From the NCBI GenBank assembly GCA_026419785.1, contig JAODTK010004087.1, positions 310,001 to 374,000 of the forward strand: DNA of 64,000 nt. Direction: 5' to 3'. The position numbers and the translations under genes were made by a program. Source of the DNA: Sclerodactyla briareus (Eukaryota > Echinodermata > Holothuroidea > Dendrochirotida > Sclerodactylidae). Numbering within the stretch: position 1 is the stretch's first letter; each line of letters opens with the position of its first letter. Under the pieces are notes generated by a model that had not been told where the DNA came from, made no database searches, and saw only the letters and a program-made list of their open reading frames with translations. This document shows, one piece after another, positions 1-12,000 of the stretch.

Positions 1-3000
1 ACTCAGCTCCAATGATCCCAGGCATTTGCATCTCCCAAAAAATAAATGAAATGAGGGTTGCAACGAAGTACAGTACGGCCTAACAAAAAGACCTCCTAAC
101 ACATATTGCCGATGAGATATCCTAATTGATGAGGACGCCAAAATGCAAAAAGATGTCGCCTGTGGTGTGTCGTCTACAAGTGCAGTGGGTCGTCTAAGTG
201 AAGTGAACGTATGGGACAAGGAGAAAGTTGTTCGGGACACGATTCTGTTGCCCCCCCCCCCCACTAATGATGAATTTCCAACTGGCATTTTCTAACATTG
301 CACATAGCCAATGGCCAGAGTTTAGTCCACTTCTAATCCTTATAACAGCCTGACGAGCTGCTTCGTGATGGAAGCTATATGCAACGGAAAACAACAGTGA
401 GGGGGTAGGGCCACTCCAGTTATGGAGGCTCACGTGATGGACGTTTGGCACTATATATAGGTGCGGATGCGGTACAAAACAATTCTGGTACAAAACTTTT
501 TCCGCCCGCCCAAACATTGACGAATGGTCACAGTTTTAGCAAATTTGTGGTGGTTGTACGTACTATGATTTGAATTTACGGACAAGTTTGGGACATTCAG
601 GCCTATTTATGGAGGGTGAGGAAACAAATGTAACTTGCGATATGAAGGCTAGTATGGACTTGGCATGGAATGAAAGTAAGAGGATGCATATTAATATATG
701 ATTCCTTGTATTATCACTCGACTCATCGGATATGGTTAACAATTTCTATGATTGATTTTGCCCCTTAAATTGAAATTGCAGACATGCGAAACATATTTTC
801 CAGCCCTGGGTAAATGCAACTCAAAACACCCTGCCAGGGCCTTTCCCCCGACATCGAAGTGTCCTAAAATACACAAATGTTCTACGCTCCGTGCCAACTA
901 TGGTGACGTTCTCTTAGATATTATCCTCAACAGTCCCCCCCCCCCCCCCCCCCCCCAATGCCAGCAACAAATCTACGCCACTACTGACACTACAGTAAGA
1001 ACTGGCCTGTTTACCCATCAGTTACCTATTAGGTGGTATGGGAAATTGAATCCATGGTCGGTTCAACCAAATAAAAAAGCTAACTGTACGAAGTAGGAAA
1101 CAATCCATGATAATGCTTTTCCTGTGTTGGGAAGTAAACTGTTAATTTCGTGATTCTCTGGATGACATCCGCTGCATGCAGTGTATTGGTGAGAACAGAG
1201 CAAGGTAAGAACAAAGGCCGTCGGTTCAAAGACAAAATGAAGTATATGATAAGATAATTAAGGACAAGATTACGAAAGAGAGTTGACATGAATACGGCAA
1301 TTAATAAGTTGTTGCCGGGTAATCCAACGAAGGGCAGGCAAAGCAAAGAGGTATGGGACTTGGCAGACGGAACGGAATCGAAGTGGTGATAAGGCGAATA
1401 AATAATAAATAGAGGCGATGTCAAGGACGGAATTATACCCAGAACAAATAGAAGCAGCCGGGGGAAGACAGCTGATAAAAACACATCAGGAGCATCATCG
1501 ACGACAAGGGGAAATATCGATAAAAAGTTTAGAGAAGATTCAAGTGTCAGTCCGATAAAGTAGCACAAAGTAACGCAACAGCGTGGTATAGCCTCAAAAG
1601 TTATTTATAATTAAAGTAACCTAGTCACGTGGATTCATGGTCACGCGTGATACTCTATTGTAAATGACGAAGGCCCGGGCCCAAAAAGTCATGGCGTCCC
1701 AAGATAATCCGACATTATTCGGCATCCAGTAATGTAGCCTACTACATTCAAAAACGAGATCAGAGAGAAGCAGTACATTTGTCAGCAGACAAGTCTCCCC
1801 CCCCCACCCCCGGTCTGTTATTTTTACCCGCCCCGCCCGCGTGCCCACGTGGTATTCGTCATCGAATTTCGGGGATTCCCGTATAAATGGGGAAAGAGAT
1901 GCATGAGTGTGTTAAAACGCCGGGGACCTGCCCGCCCACCCGCGGCCACGGCCAGCTCGGGGTTGTCGCCCCCATTTTATTTTTAATCGGGGCATTTTGT
2001 CACCTGCCCTTCGATCCTGCCCGATTATGAGGCCTGTTAGTACCCAACACCGTGTCCGGACCAACGAAATTAACTAATAGGTTTCTGTGCAGTGAGGACC
2101 CGATGATAGGGTTGCAAGTAAATTGGCTATATGTAATACCTAAACATATCGAGACATCTTTACGCTGCGTCCTCAAAGAATTCGCATGTGGGTATTGTGC
2201 ATAATCGGCATCGATCAGGTCTTAGAATGATTGATAGAGTTTTGGATATGTTATTTTGCACAGGTACTGTGTATATGTTCCGGGACCAACAATCGAACTG
2301 CCAGAGTAGTAATGGGGGGGTGGGGAGGGGAGGCTGTTTAGTCTTCAGAGAGGCTTCTCTCTTCGTTTCTGCCCCCGTCCTAATCCTATCAATTGGGCTA
2401 CCTCCCCTTCCACGAGTTGGTAGGAGCCAGGATTGTCCCTCTGGTCTCCTGGCCCTGCAAAGGGGAGAAACAAAAAATAATTATTTTGTAGGTTTTTTTC
2501 TCGGTTTCCTACCAAAGGGCCATCCACTTATTATTATTCAAATACAGAAAAGCTGGGGAAAGACCCCATAAAATAGCTGAGTGTACAGAAAAAAAATACG
2601 CGTACTATAGGAAGAAGAGGACACATCCGAGTCCTGACCTCTTGACACCCATACCATCTCGAAGAGCTTCAAGAGGGACCTGGTCTGGTTCATTGTTTGT
2701 TATACTCATACCAAACTCCGATATGTGCAGGCGGGTAAACCGCGACGTGTATCCCCGCAGATTTACTTTGTGGAACCTCATTTTGACCTCTGGTATACAT
2801 GTTGTCGGGACCAACTGTAGTTCAAATCTCAGATAGTTTAAATACGAACAAAGTTGGGAAAATCTCATAAATTATGCAAATTGGACTCCTGTGACCGTGA
2901 AATTACCTCATGTTACTTTAGGATCAACAACAGTAAACACCCAAAAAAATTTTTTTCATTTTCGTGTTAATCGGACTGACTCTGTTTTCGCGTAAAACTT

Positions 3001-3299
3001 GCAAATTAGAGGGCGCAACAGGCATTCAGTAGTAATGCCCGCATTCGAGTCAATCCGAGTACAAGTTTTCCAGTCAATCGGATAATAAGCGGTTAAAGAG
3101 TTATTGCGCTACTAATGCCTAAAAGTGCCGGCGGCGCCACGGCCCTCAACCATTCTGACCAGATTATATCCTGGAAAAACTCGGTGTCGCGGGGAGATAA
3201 TCCATGGGATACAAATGGTGTAGTATATACGATTACTGACACACTGACCACTAAGTCAATTCGTATCCCCAGTGCATGGAGCATGCATGGCTTGACGAT
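1..3299. other. Intergenic or intronic stretch, no gene recognised
   Basis: No reading frame here resembles a protein family I know. Visible structure is limited to homopolymer tracts (12 C at 251-262, 22 C at 935-956), C-rich patches near 1797-1812 and 1930-1980, and a G-rich patch near 2310-2333. A 162-codon minus-strand frame at 1080-1568 is hydrophobic only because the plus strand is purine-rich, and it shows no domain. The segment 3000-3299 abuts the 3' tail of the LINE that follows and is probably its pre-insertion flank. Confidence 0.5.
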
Positions 3300-3309
3300 G
3301 CTCTCGAGA

Positions 3310-3359
<50 letters not shown>

Positions 3360-6215
3360 TATTATTATGATTAGGATATTATTATTATTATTATTATTAT
3401 TATTATGAGAAATTATGGAGCGCCAAAAATACGAGTAATCAGCGGCGCTGTACACAAATGAAAAGCAATATATATAGGTAAAATGGTAGTAAGATAATTG
3501 AAACAATACCTTGTTAACCTACTGAAAAAATACTTCGGGGAAAAAAAAAAAAAATACGTCTTTAACTTTCTCTTGAAAACTCCAACATTACGGCTGGATC
3601 TTACAGGCAACAGGCAAATCATTCCAGAGCTTGGCCCGAATAACTGAGGCGCTGCTCCCCAAATTCGTCCGGATACGACTGTACGAGGAACAAACAAGTC
3701 TCCGTTGTTAACAGACCGAGTACGGGGAGAACTAGTCTGGTAACGAATAGAATCACCCAAATTAGAGGGCCCTAGCCAGTTAGAAATTAAAAACGAGCAT
3801 TAAGATTTTGAATGGATGCGGCCAAGATACGGCACCAGTGTGCTTCCATCAAGAGGGGGGGAGGGGGGGGGGGTGGGGGGGTCAGTGGTACTCTTCGGCT
3901 GTTGGTATAGCACCTCAACTGCCGAGTTCTGGGGCGCTGGAATTTTGTAATTTAGGGATTGACACAGTATGGTAAGCGCTATACAAACATTTGCATGATC
4001 TAAATCGCTTATAGACTAATGATTGCACCGAGGTCTGGCAAAGACTGGTAAAGACAAGATTTTTAGCTGGCGAAAGTAACAGTTGATAAAGCAGCTTTGC
4101 ACTTCTTGCTTATTTGCGATTAAAACTGAGCAATATCATCATCAAACATAACACTAGATAATTGACCTTATGACTAACCGTAACATCAGTGTCACCATTG
4201 AAAATGTGATTGAAACGCCAGCTTACTCAACTGGTAGTTAGAACCAAGACAATATCTCCTTTTCGGTCATTCATTTTTCTAGTTGTTATTCATCCAAGGC
4301 TTTACCCATTCAAATAACATGCCTCCATGTGGAAACAGCATCAAGTTGAGTATGTATCTTATTAGTACAAAACGATAAATTACAGAGAATCATCATCAGC
4401 ATATCCAATGCTAGTCTGGGAAATGCCTTCTTTGAAAAATGCTTTTACCAGACAGAGTATGGACATTTAGATATGTATACAAATAGGCCCCAGCACAAGA
4501 TCTTGTGGGCACATTGTACATGTAGCAACTTTCGGAAGTAAAAATGATTAATGACCACCCTAGTACTCTTCCAACCAAATATGATTCAAACCTTTAGTGT
4601 GCTGTTCCAGTTCACAACCGAAACTTAGGGACAGACATTAAAGTGTGTGTGATCTACAGTATCAAAAAGCAGCACTAAGGTTAATGTAGGACCATTACTT
4701 AATTTTCCCTTGATCAATATTGCACCACACATGCATCATAAACCCTGGCAGAGCCCGTCTTAGTACTATAGCCCGTATCTATACGCAGCTGATAATCAGG
4801 CAAACTGTGAATTTAAGTCATATACTCAGTGAACTGTTTCACAAAACTTTCTCCACAACTTTAGATACAAAGGGACAAATGCTAATGGCGAAAGTTTTCA
4901 TAGGCGGAGTAGCGTACAGTTTTTTAATTATGGCAAAAACTGAGCTTGTTTCCACGAGTCGGGAAATGTGCCCGTGGCAATGATAAATCACACGTGTGTT
5001 AAAACGGGCCCAAAACGGTTGTCTAGATTATCCTCAAAAGTCTAGTAGGGATCGGATCACTTTCACACAAGAGGCAGCCAGAACCGAGGGGGCCCATGAT
5101 CACCGCCCGCACGTCCGCTTCAGATTGAGCGTAAAGGGTCAAAAGATGACATCGAGGTTGTTTTGCTCAAGGTGAAATTTGTTCGATTTTACCACAGAAC
5201 AGTTAAAAAAATCCATCAGCGAGGCAGACATCGAGCTTGTGTTCGGTAATATAGCGATGTATTGCGTTTCAAGATATTTGTTGATCACTTGAAGAGTTTC
5301 CTGGGAGTCATTCCCAGCACCTGTAATCTGATTGTTCAGGTAATCTGACTTGGCTTCTTTGAGCAAATATGTATACTCATTACGTGCATTCCGATATGCT
5401 TCTACCGTGGTTTTTTCCTCTTCTTCTCAGGACAGTTCTTCAGAAACCAGGAATATAGGGTCGGCCACCACTGATTCGACTCTTAAACGGAGCATGTTTT
5501 TCTAGGAGCTTCGCTAATTTAGTGTAATACGCTACTAGATTTTCGAAGTCATTATATCCATGCCTCTTGTGTGAACTGATGCAAGTCCTGAGAAAATACG
5601 TCTTTATCGATACTGTTAATTTTTCTCGATTTGACCTCTTTGGTAGTTAAAGGTTGCACCGGGTGGTTGATGGAGCACAAAACAAACCTGTGGTCAAAAA
5701 ACATCTCGCCGATCTCACAGAGCTAATAATATTATCCAGTCCTCTTGTAATATAACATCAATAATATTTATAATTTTTTTTATAAAAATAATTTATAATA
5801 TATATAAAATATAAGATTTGTGAGTAGGGGCATCGACCATTTGTTCAATGCCATACTAGTAAGGTTGTTAATGAAATGTACAGTCTCGTTGTTTTCTGGT
5901 TTATTGAGATGAAGGTTGACATCCCCAGCAATGATAAAAGGCTCATTGCATCCAATAACAGACACCAAAAAGACTCGGAACTGTTCTTGAAACTGCAGGC
6001 CGTAACAGGGTGATTAGGATAGTATGCGTGGACGATATACAGACCACAGGCTAAAAGTTTATTTTTGACAAGCTCACCTTCCATCTGAAAATTCGAAAAG
6101 ATCCTTTTCACCAGACTTGACAGGTTCTATCTTGATGTTTTCTCTGTACAATATAACCGCCACTCGAAATTACTGCAAACTCGGAAGTCGGAAATTAATG
6201 GCAGAACTCGGAAGT
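3300..6215 (-). mobile_element. Degenerate non-LTR retrotransposon (LINE) ORF2, Jockey/CR1 superfamily, nearly complete
   Basis: Read on the minus strand, the protein signature of a LINE ORF2 appears in the correct order but broken by frameshifts and stops. The apurinic-endonuclease part covers about 6175-5780: a segment with RENIKIEPVKS, then HAYYPNHP, then the hallmark IIAGDVNLHLNKPENN near 5935. The linker with NARNEY...LLKEAKSDYLNNQI is near 5400-5320, and the start of the RT, with ISICPFVSKVVEKVL, near 4900-4850. LLFDTVDH follows near 4640, a PQG-like block near 4500, and the catalytic YADD at 4403-4392. YLGVMFDDDIAQF lies near 4130. The C-terminal block runs from about 4050 to 3540, including DLFVPRT and FKRKLKTYFF. 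The minus-strand 3' end runs into an AAT-type microsatellite (3406-3310), a usual LINE tail. A complete ORF2 of this kind is about 2.7-3 kb, so only the extreme 5' end seems missing. It is inactive as read. The exact clade (L2-, Daphne- or CR1-like) cannot be fixed by eye. Confidence 0.88.
3308..3406. repeat. ATT trinucleotide microsatellite, probable LINE 3' tail
   Basis: About 100 bp of nearly uninterrupted ATT repeats with a short TATATATT and TGATTAGG interruption in the middle. It sits exactly at the 3' end of the minus-strand LINE, where CR1/L2-type elements often end in short A/T-rich repeats. I read it as an expanded LINE tail and not an independent locus. It produces spurious poly-Ile and poly-Asn frames on both strands. 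Confidence 0.9.
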
Positions 6216-6224
6216 CGGAAATCA
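6180..6224. repeat. Short tandem duplication (28-bp period) at the LINE 5' end
   Basis: The string AACTCGGAAGTCGGAAAT occurs twice, 28 bp apart, just upstream of the readable endonuclease part of the minus-strand LINE. It interrupts the endonuclease reading, so it may be a post-insertion duplication or the 5' junction of the element. Confidence 0.6.
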
Positions 6225-7219
6225 CTTGGTTTGCTACAGGATTTTTTTAGAACTACTAGTTTCGTGACTAAGACGCCCTATTACAACAGGCAATTCAAAC
6301 TTCTGCCCTTGGTTGTACTATATTGTGTTACTGATTTCACACCACATGCACAGCGCCATCATTAGGCGACTTCTGAATTTGTGACAAAGGAAGCAACCGA
6401 GCGAACCAAAACCGGAGCAAGTACAATTGTCAAATAATAAATATATACCAGACTGGAGTATAGCTTTAGCTAAGAATTTAAATAGGCTGTTTTACTCGTC
6501 TGTTTGTGGAGGAGAGGTCATATCCCCCGTTCCCTTTGTAATACCCTCGGCCCCATAGGTCCAAGCAGCCACACATATACTATACCATTACTGTTGTTCA
6601 GGGCGGCGTCAGGGTTTTACAATAGGGGGGGGGGGGCGAACTTACTTATTGACTATCTAAGAAGAGCGCCACCACAGGTTGGCGCGGAGCGTTCCAGAAA
6701 TTTTCGGCCGTCTGAACTCCCAGATGACAGGAGGTCGCCTCTCTGGGCCGTTTCATCGACACTGAAAATATCTATAAGTTGGCTTTTTTTGTCCTGTCAT
6801 TTTGTATAATGGGTATTTATAAAATTTTCCTCACTTTATGATGGAGAGGGATGTTCTCGACGACCAGTATCGACCGCATAGCAGTCAATAAACTGATAGC
6901 ATACACACACAAAAAAAACCCGATCGTGAACGAAGGCCTTCAGTTACAGTGCGCCTATGCGGCAAGGCGTAAGATGTACTGAAACTTTGTTTACTTGCCG
7001 ATTGTTGGACTAAATAACCGCTGGAGTAAATATGCAGACTGGGGTGGGCCGGAATGCCGTCCCCCAGCCGAATACTGATGAACGTCTCCCTCTGAAGTCG
7101 CACAGCTCCAACGGTACAGTAGAATATTGCGTGTCATACAATCGGGTCAATGAAAATTGACGAAGAAAAACAAGAAATTTTGGGGTATTTCAATTACATA
7201 ACACCACACATTTTTTTTC
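6225..7219. other. Gene-free stretch with a hAT-like terminus and a dispersed repeat
   Basis: No protein-coding signal is visible. A CAGGGCGGCGTCAGGG motif at about 6599 resembles the ends of hAT-type transposons, but no matching inverted end was found. A poly-G run lies near 6626. The segment 6680-6750 (GGCGCGGAGCGTTCCAGA onward) is related to 60766-60840. Confidence 0.4.
6680..6750 (+). repeat. Dispersed repeat, copy 1 (shared with 60766-60840)
   Basis: Starts with TTGGCGCGGAGCGTTC, continues after about 30 bases with CCCAGATGACAGGA, and ends with a G/C-rich TCTGGG. The same order with modest divergence is seen at 60766-60840. Both copies lie in the same orientation, which suggests fragments of one transposon family. 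Confidence 0.6.
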
Positions 7220-9085
7220 ACAATATTTGATTGGGGGACGCCCCCCCCCATGCTTTGAAGATTTGTTCAATCCGAAAAACTGATTTTCGGTACAAGTGGA
7301 TTCATGCGTGACAACTAAATCTGCTGCAACTGAAAATTTGGAGTCGCAAAGACCAAACCACGCGCGCGAAGCGCCCGAAAATTTTCGGTTTTCGTTACCT
7401 GAGTGTTAAAAACTATCACCACAACATGGTTCATTTGGGGGGAGGGGGGGGGGGGGGAGTTTGGGGAATCATGCCCCCCCTCATCTACGGCTGCCCAAAC
7501 TATCACCACCATTTTTTTTCACATGAATTCGATTGGGGGAACGTGCCCCCCCCCTCTTCGAAGGTTTGTTCGAATCCGACAAACTTGATTCTCGGTACAA
7601 ATTAGATCATGTCGTGCATATCGGACAACTGAAAATTGATTGTAGTAAACTCAAACAACGCCGCGCTAAGCGTCGCGAAAATTTGTTTTTTTCATTTACC
7701 CTAAAGTGTTAAACCTATTTTAATTTTTTTCACAAGGATTTGATTGTGGGGGGGGGGAAAACCCGGCCCCCCCCCCCATCTTTGAGATGTGTTCGAATAC
7801 GAACAAACTGATTTGTCGGTACACGAGATTCATGCGTGGCATATATCGGATCAAATGAAAATGATGTAGGGAAACCAACACCAGCGCCAAAATTGTGGGT
7901 TTTTGATTGAACTAAGTGTTTTAAAAACTACACCACAAACATGTTGCATTTGGGATTGGGTGAATGCCCCCCCCCCCCGCCCTCTACGATATTGTTTGAA
8001 CTCCGCGCAACTTCCATTTTGGTTCATTAAATTGATGCGTGGTGCATTCATCGGGTTCAAATGAAAATTGACGACGAAAACACAGGTACGCCGCAAGCGC
8101 GCGAAAATTTTAGTTTTTTGTTCTTACATAGGTGTTGACAACTATCACCACAACAGTTTTTTTCAACAGGAATTCGATTGGGGGAACGTCCCCCACCCCC
8201 CATCTTTGAAGGTTGTTCGAACCGACAAGTTTATTCTCGCGTACAAAGAGATTACATGCCGTGAGCTTCCGGATCAAATGAAAATTGATGTATAACACGC
8301 AACACGCGCGCTAAGCGCGCGGAAAATTTTTGAGTTTTCCATCACTAAGTGTTGTTAAAAACGGATCACCACAACATTTGTATTTTTCACAAGGATTGAT
8401 GGGGGAACGTGCCCCCCCCCCATCTTTGAAGATTTGTTCGAATCCGACTAAACTTGATTTCGTACAAGTGAGTCATGCGTTGGCATATTAATAGGAGCAA
8501 AAGAAAATGATGTAGAAAACACAACCACTGCGCGAATATTTTGGGTTGATTTTACGGGTTAAGTGTTATAAAAACTACACCCACAACATTTTACATTTGG
8601 GGAGGGATTGGGAGGATTTGGATTTGGGTGAACAAGCCCCCCCCCCCCCCCTCATCTACTGAAGATTTGTTGCGAATCCGCGAACTTCATGTTTGGTAAC
8701 ATTAAATTGATGCTGACATATACTCGGATCAAATGAAAATTGACGAAGAAAACACAGCAGTCGCGCGTGTGACGCGCGAAGATTTTTGGGTTTTCATTTA
8801 CTAATAACTACGATTTGATTGGGGGAACGTGGTCCCCCCATCTGCGAGATTTGTTCGAATCCGCGAACTTGCTTTTGTGTACATTAGAACCATCACGTGG
8901 GCTAGCATCGGACAGAGCAAAGAGCGCCGAAAATTGGGTTTGTCAATTACACAAAGTTTAATACTATCACCACAACATTTTTTATTTTTTCCACTAGGAT
9001 TTGAATTGGGGGAACGTGCCCTCTCCCCCATCTCGGAGTATTTGTTCGAATCCGAAAAACTTGATAGTAGTAGTACCATATAGGA
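7220..9085 (+). repeat. Degenerate tandem satellite array, about 215-bp unit, higher-order A-A-B organisation
   Basis: About ten units share this order: GGATTTGATTGGGGGAACG, a C run, CATCTTTGAAGATTTG, TTCGAATCC, TTGATT, GGTACAAG, ATGCGTGGCATATATCGG, CAAATGAAAATTGA, a GCGCGCTAAGCGCGCG palindrome, AAAATTTT, AAGTGTTAAAAACTA and TCACCACAACA. Units start near 7225, 7430, 7520, 7735, 7945, 8165, 8388, 8600, 8808 and 8990. Those at 7430, 7945 and 8600 are a distinct B variant (CATTTGGGG-type start, ATTAAATTGATGC, GACGAAGAAAACACAG); the others are A. The order B-A-A repeats with a period near 650 bp, as in satellite higher-order repeats. The 7430 unit has lost about 120 bp inside. I infer a satellite of unknown function. 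Small indels are numerous. Confidence 0.85.
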
Positions 9086-12000
9086 TAACCTCACCCACCT
9101 CCCTACGAAGATGATGCGTTTGAAACTCGTTCGGGGAACGTTTTTATTTTTTTTTCGGCCCAAAACCCATAGGGGGGGCAACCGCCCCCCTTGCCCCCCC
9201 CTGGGCGACCGCCCCTGCCTTTTGTTACTCAACAGAAATACGCACGGGCATGTTTTCTCAGACTCAGGAGGTCCCACCCAAGGGTGGGGGGGCATGGCGG
9301 GAGGGGGCAGCTAGTGAATATACGCGACTATGTACACACAGGCCCGACGAGGTCTGGTGCCCCGACGGCACTACTTATTAGGCTATTGTTGTTTCTTTAT
9401 GAAAGCACAATAGTTATTTGAAGATGAACTCATTCTCTCCTTCTGACGTCACGGAGCGCCGTGTTCCATGTAAAGTGACTAGTCCCATCTGCCCATGTCA
9501 TTAATAAACAAAATACATAATTATGGTCCAAGGATTGACCCCGTGTACCCCATACTTAGGCCTATAGTACGTCAGGGCAGTGGAGGTGAAAGAACGTAAA
9601 TCTTCTGTCAGAGCTAAGAAAACATTCCTATAAAGGTGGCCAGTATCATAGATTTGTTCCATCCATCGACAATCTTCATGACTCACGGTCTCGCCGGATT
9701 GACCTTATTTCGGAAGCAGAAACGAGTAAAGCGTTATCATCCCGTGAAATTTCTCAATCAATCGCGGTATGCATATGTCTTCCTAAGAACTTTGATAGCA
9801 ATGGTCGACAATGAAACAATCCAAGATAGGAATCGCTTTTGACTGTAGCCTGGAAACAATCTAGCCATTTTCCATAGAGTTGGAAAAACAGATCTACTGA
9901 TATACTACAGTACTATTATGAGTGCATGATGCCTCAGCAATTCAACAGCCCGAGATATTCCAAGATAAACATTTATTCATCTAAACCTGTCTCTTCATGA
10001 TCCTATATGATTCAGCAAGAGATTTCATAACAGGATGAATCTTATCAGTTGTATAAACTCTGGCATTTTGGGGATGAACACCGACAAATCAATTTTGTAT
10101 TTACAAGAACTTCCTATATATAGACTTTCGCTATTCGACTTTGTTTTAACAGCATAATTAGACAACACAGACGTAAAAAAACCAACTGAATAAAAAGCTA
10201 CAAGCCCCAGCAGCAAACTTGGGAAGTTGGTTTTGAGATTCCTTCTTTGGGTACCCGTGATTAAGAAAATGTGTTGCATGATTTGGGCTCCAAACAATGA
10301 AATGTAAGTTTCGAACTATCATCCGCTGACGCTCAAGCCAGTATATATTGGCCTAAGTGTGAATTCCTGAGCGATGTTGTACCTTATCGTCGAAGCGCAC
10401 TACCCCACCCCCCCCCCACCCCTATCCCATCTTAGGATAACGAATGGCTGTCGTCACGGAAGACCCGCTCGGTCAGTATCGTCACCAGGAACATTTCCAC
10501 CTTGTGGGTGCGGGATGTGGAAATGTTTAATTTTAAACACGGAAATAATCAATCGTTGCCGTGGGGCACAAACCGCATCAGACCGCCACCTTGTTGGAGT
10601 GGAAATCTCCGTGGTCGCCTAGTGGTATGAATGGAATGGTACTGTAGTGATATTAGTCTACATGCACGCATTGCATGATAGGGATTCTTATATTATTAGT
10701 AGTATTATTCAGTGGTGGGCCATTTGCCGAGAACGGGGGGATGATGGTACTAGAAGACACTTACAAACACGATGCGTCGTTGAACTTCATTAACTTCTTC
10801 AGACACTTAACCGCTTCCCAGTCGGGGGAGGGGGGAAAGAAAAAATCTATGATGTAGGCATTGCGGCCATAATTCCCATATCAGCGTATTCTGTAGCCTA
10901 CAGCCTAGCGAGGTATTACGCGTAAGAGCAACCGAGCTCATAGCCTAATACGAGGCGATTTAATAGTATGGAGGCTGACCTCTGAATGTTCTCCAGATCC
11001 TTTTTATGTTATTGCCCTTCAGTTCGCATGCTGTTTCTCTCCAGTTTATTCAGAAGTTCTGGTTCGAGTTCGAACTTTCAGATTTCAGTCTACCCCCTCA
11101 CTCGTTACAAAACTGCTCGGTAAACTTCGTGCATGATGAGATAGGAAACATAATCATCCATATCTGCAGATTTCCGAAATCTGACAAAAGTGAGCAATCT
11201 CTCCTTATTATTGAGCGGAAGGGAATTCTCCCAACCCAAGTTACTGGATTTTCTCAAAGCTCGTCTCAGTTTTAAAAGGAAAAGATTCTAAAAACTTGAA
11301 ACCAGCTCCTCCAAAATACAGAAAATGGTGATAACCTGGCGCAAGGTCCGATGTCATATGTAAATCCGCATCAATCGGGAAATGTCCAATTGTTATGAGA
11401 ATAAATGAAGCACTCGAATCAAAAAACTATGTTTGTGCACTAATGAGAGTATGACTGAGCATTCAAGCTAGCTACCTCGTCGAGGTTTTCGGTGATCTCA
11501 ATTTTCATATCAAGTGGAGAGGTTCATTTGAGTTTTGGAAGCATTGGATGATCATTCAGGCATTCAATGCGGGCCGCAAACAATCGGCATAATTACATAA
11601 TTCTCCGGTGGGAAACGGCAAGGTGGGGCAAAATTCAATAGGGTGGAAATAATTTTTAGTTTTGGGGAACGAAAGAAACGGACATTTTCTTCTTCCTTGG
11701 GGTGTCACCGAGTGACTCCCAATTTGAAAGTGTGTAGACTGTGCCGAATTGCGAACGGATATCTGAATTTCTTTGAAGTAAGTAGGAAACAGTGTAGCAC
11801 AGCAGCAATACAGAAACGAATTTTTCAAAAGCCAACGGTCAAACCTATGACTGAAACTTCGTGGTATTTTCACATTTGCTTACTGATGACAGCCATTCGG
11901 TGTACCGAAAGAGCGCAACAGCTATCGCAGAAATGCCTTGTGACATCATGGGGGGGGGGGGGGGTAGGGGTAGGAGGGGGACCGCAAAAGCAGGTCTCCA

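Noticed and set aside
1080-1568. 162-codon minus-strand frame rich in Leu/Phe, resembling a membrane protein.
   Set aside because: Hydrophobicity follows from a purine-rich plus strand; no conserved motif, splice sites or neighbours support it.
3093-3506. Frames with long Ile or Asn runs on both strands.
   Set aside because: They are translations of the ATT microsatellite; no unique domain on either side.
3900-4080. Plus-strand GGTAAGCGCTATACAAA looked like the 3' end of an independent LINE or SINE.
   Set aside because: On the minus strand the same bases read as the conserved LINE C-terminal block (QNSAVEVLYQQPKS-like) in register with the flanking LINE parts, so it is internal to that element.
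7220-9085. Possible CRISPR-like repeat array or tRNA cluster because of regularly spaced GTTCGAATCC.
   Set aside because: Units of about 215 bp repeat throughout, with no unique spacers, and no cloverleaf can be drawn around the motif; this is a satellite in eukaryotic DNA.
7403-9314. Several open frames on both strands inside the satellite array and the C/G-rich block after it.
   Set aside because: Gly/Pro runs come from homopolymers and the frames do not persist between repeat units.
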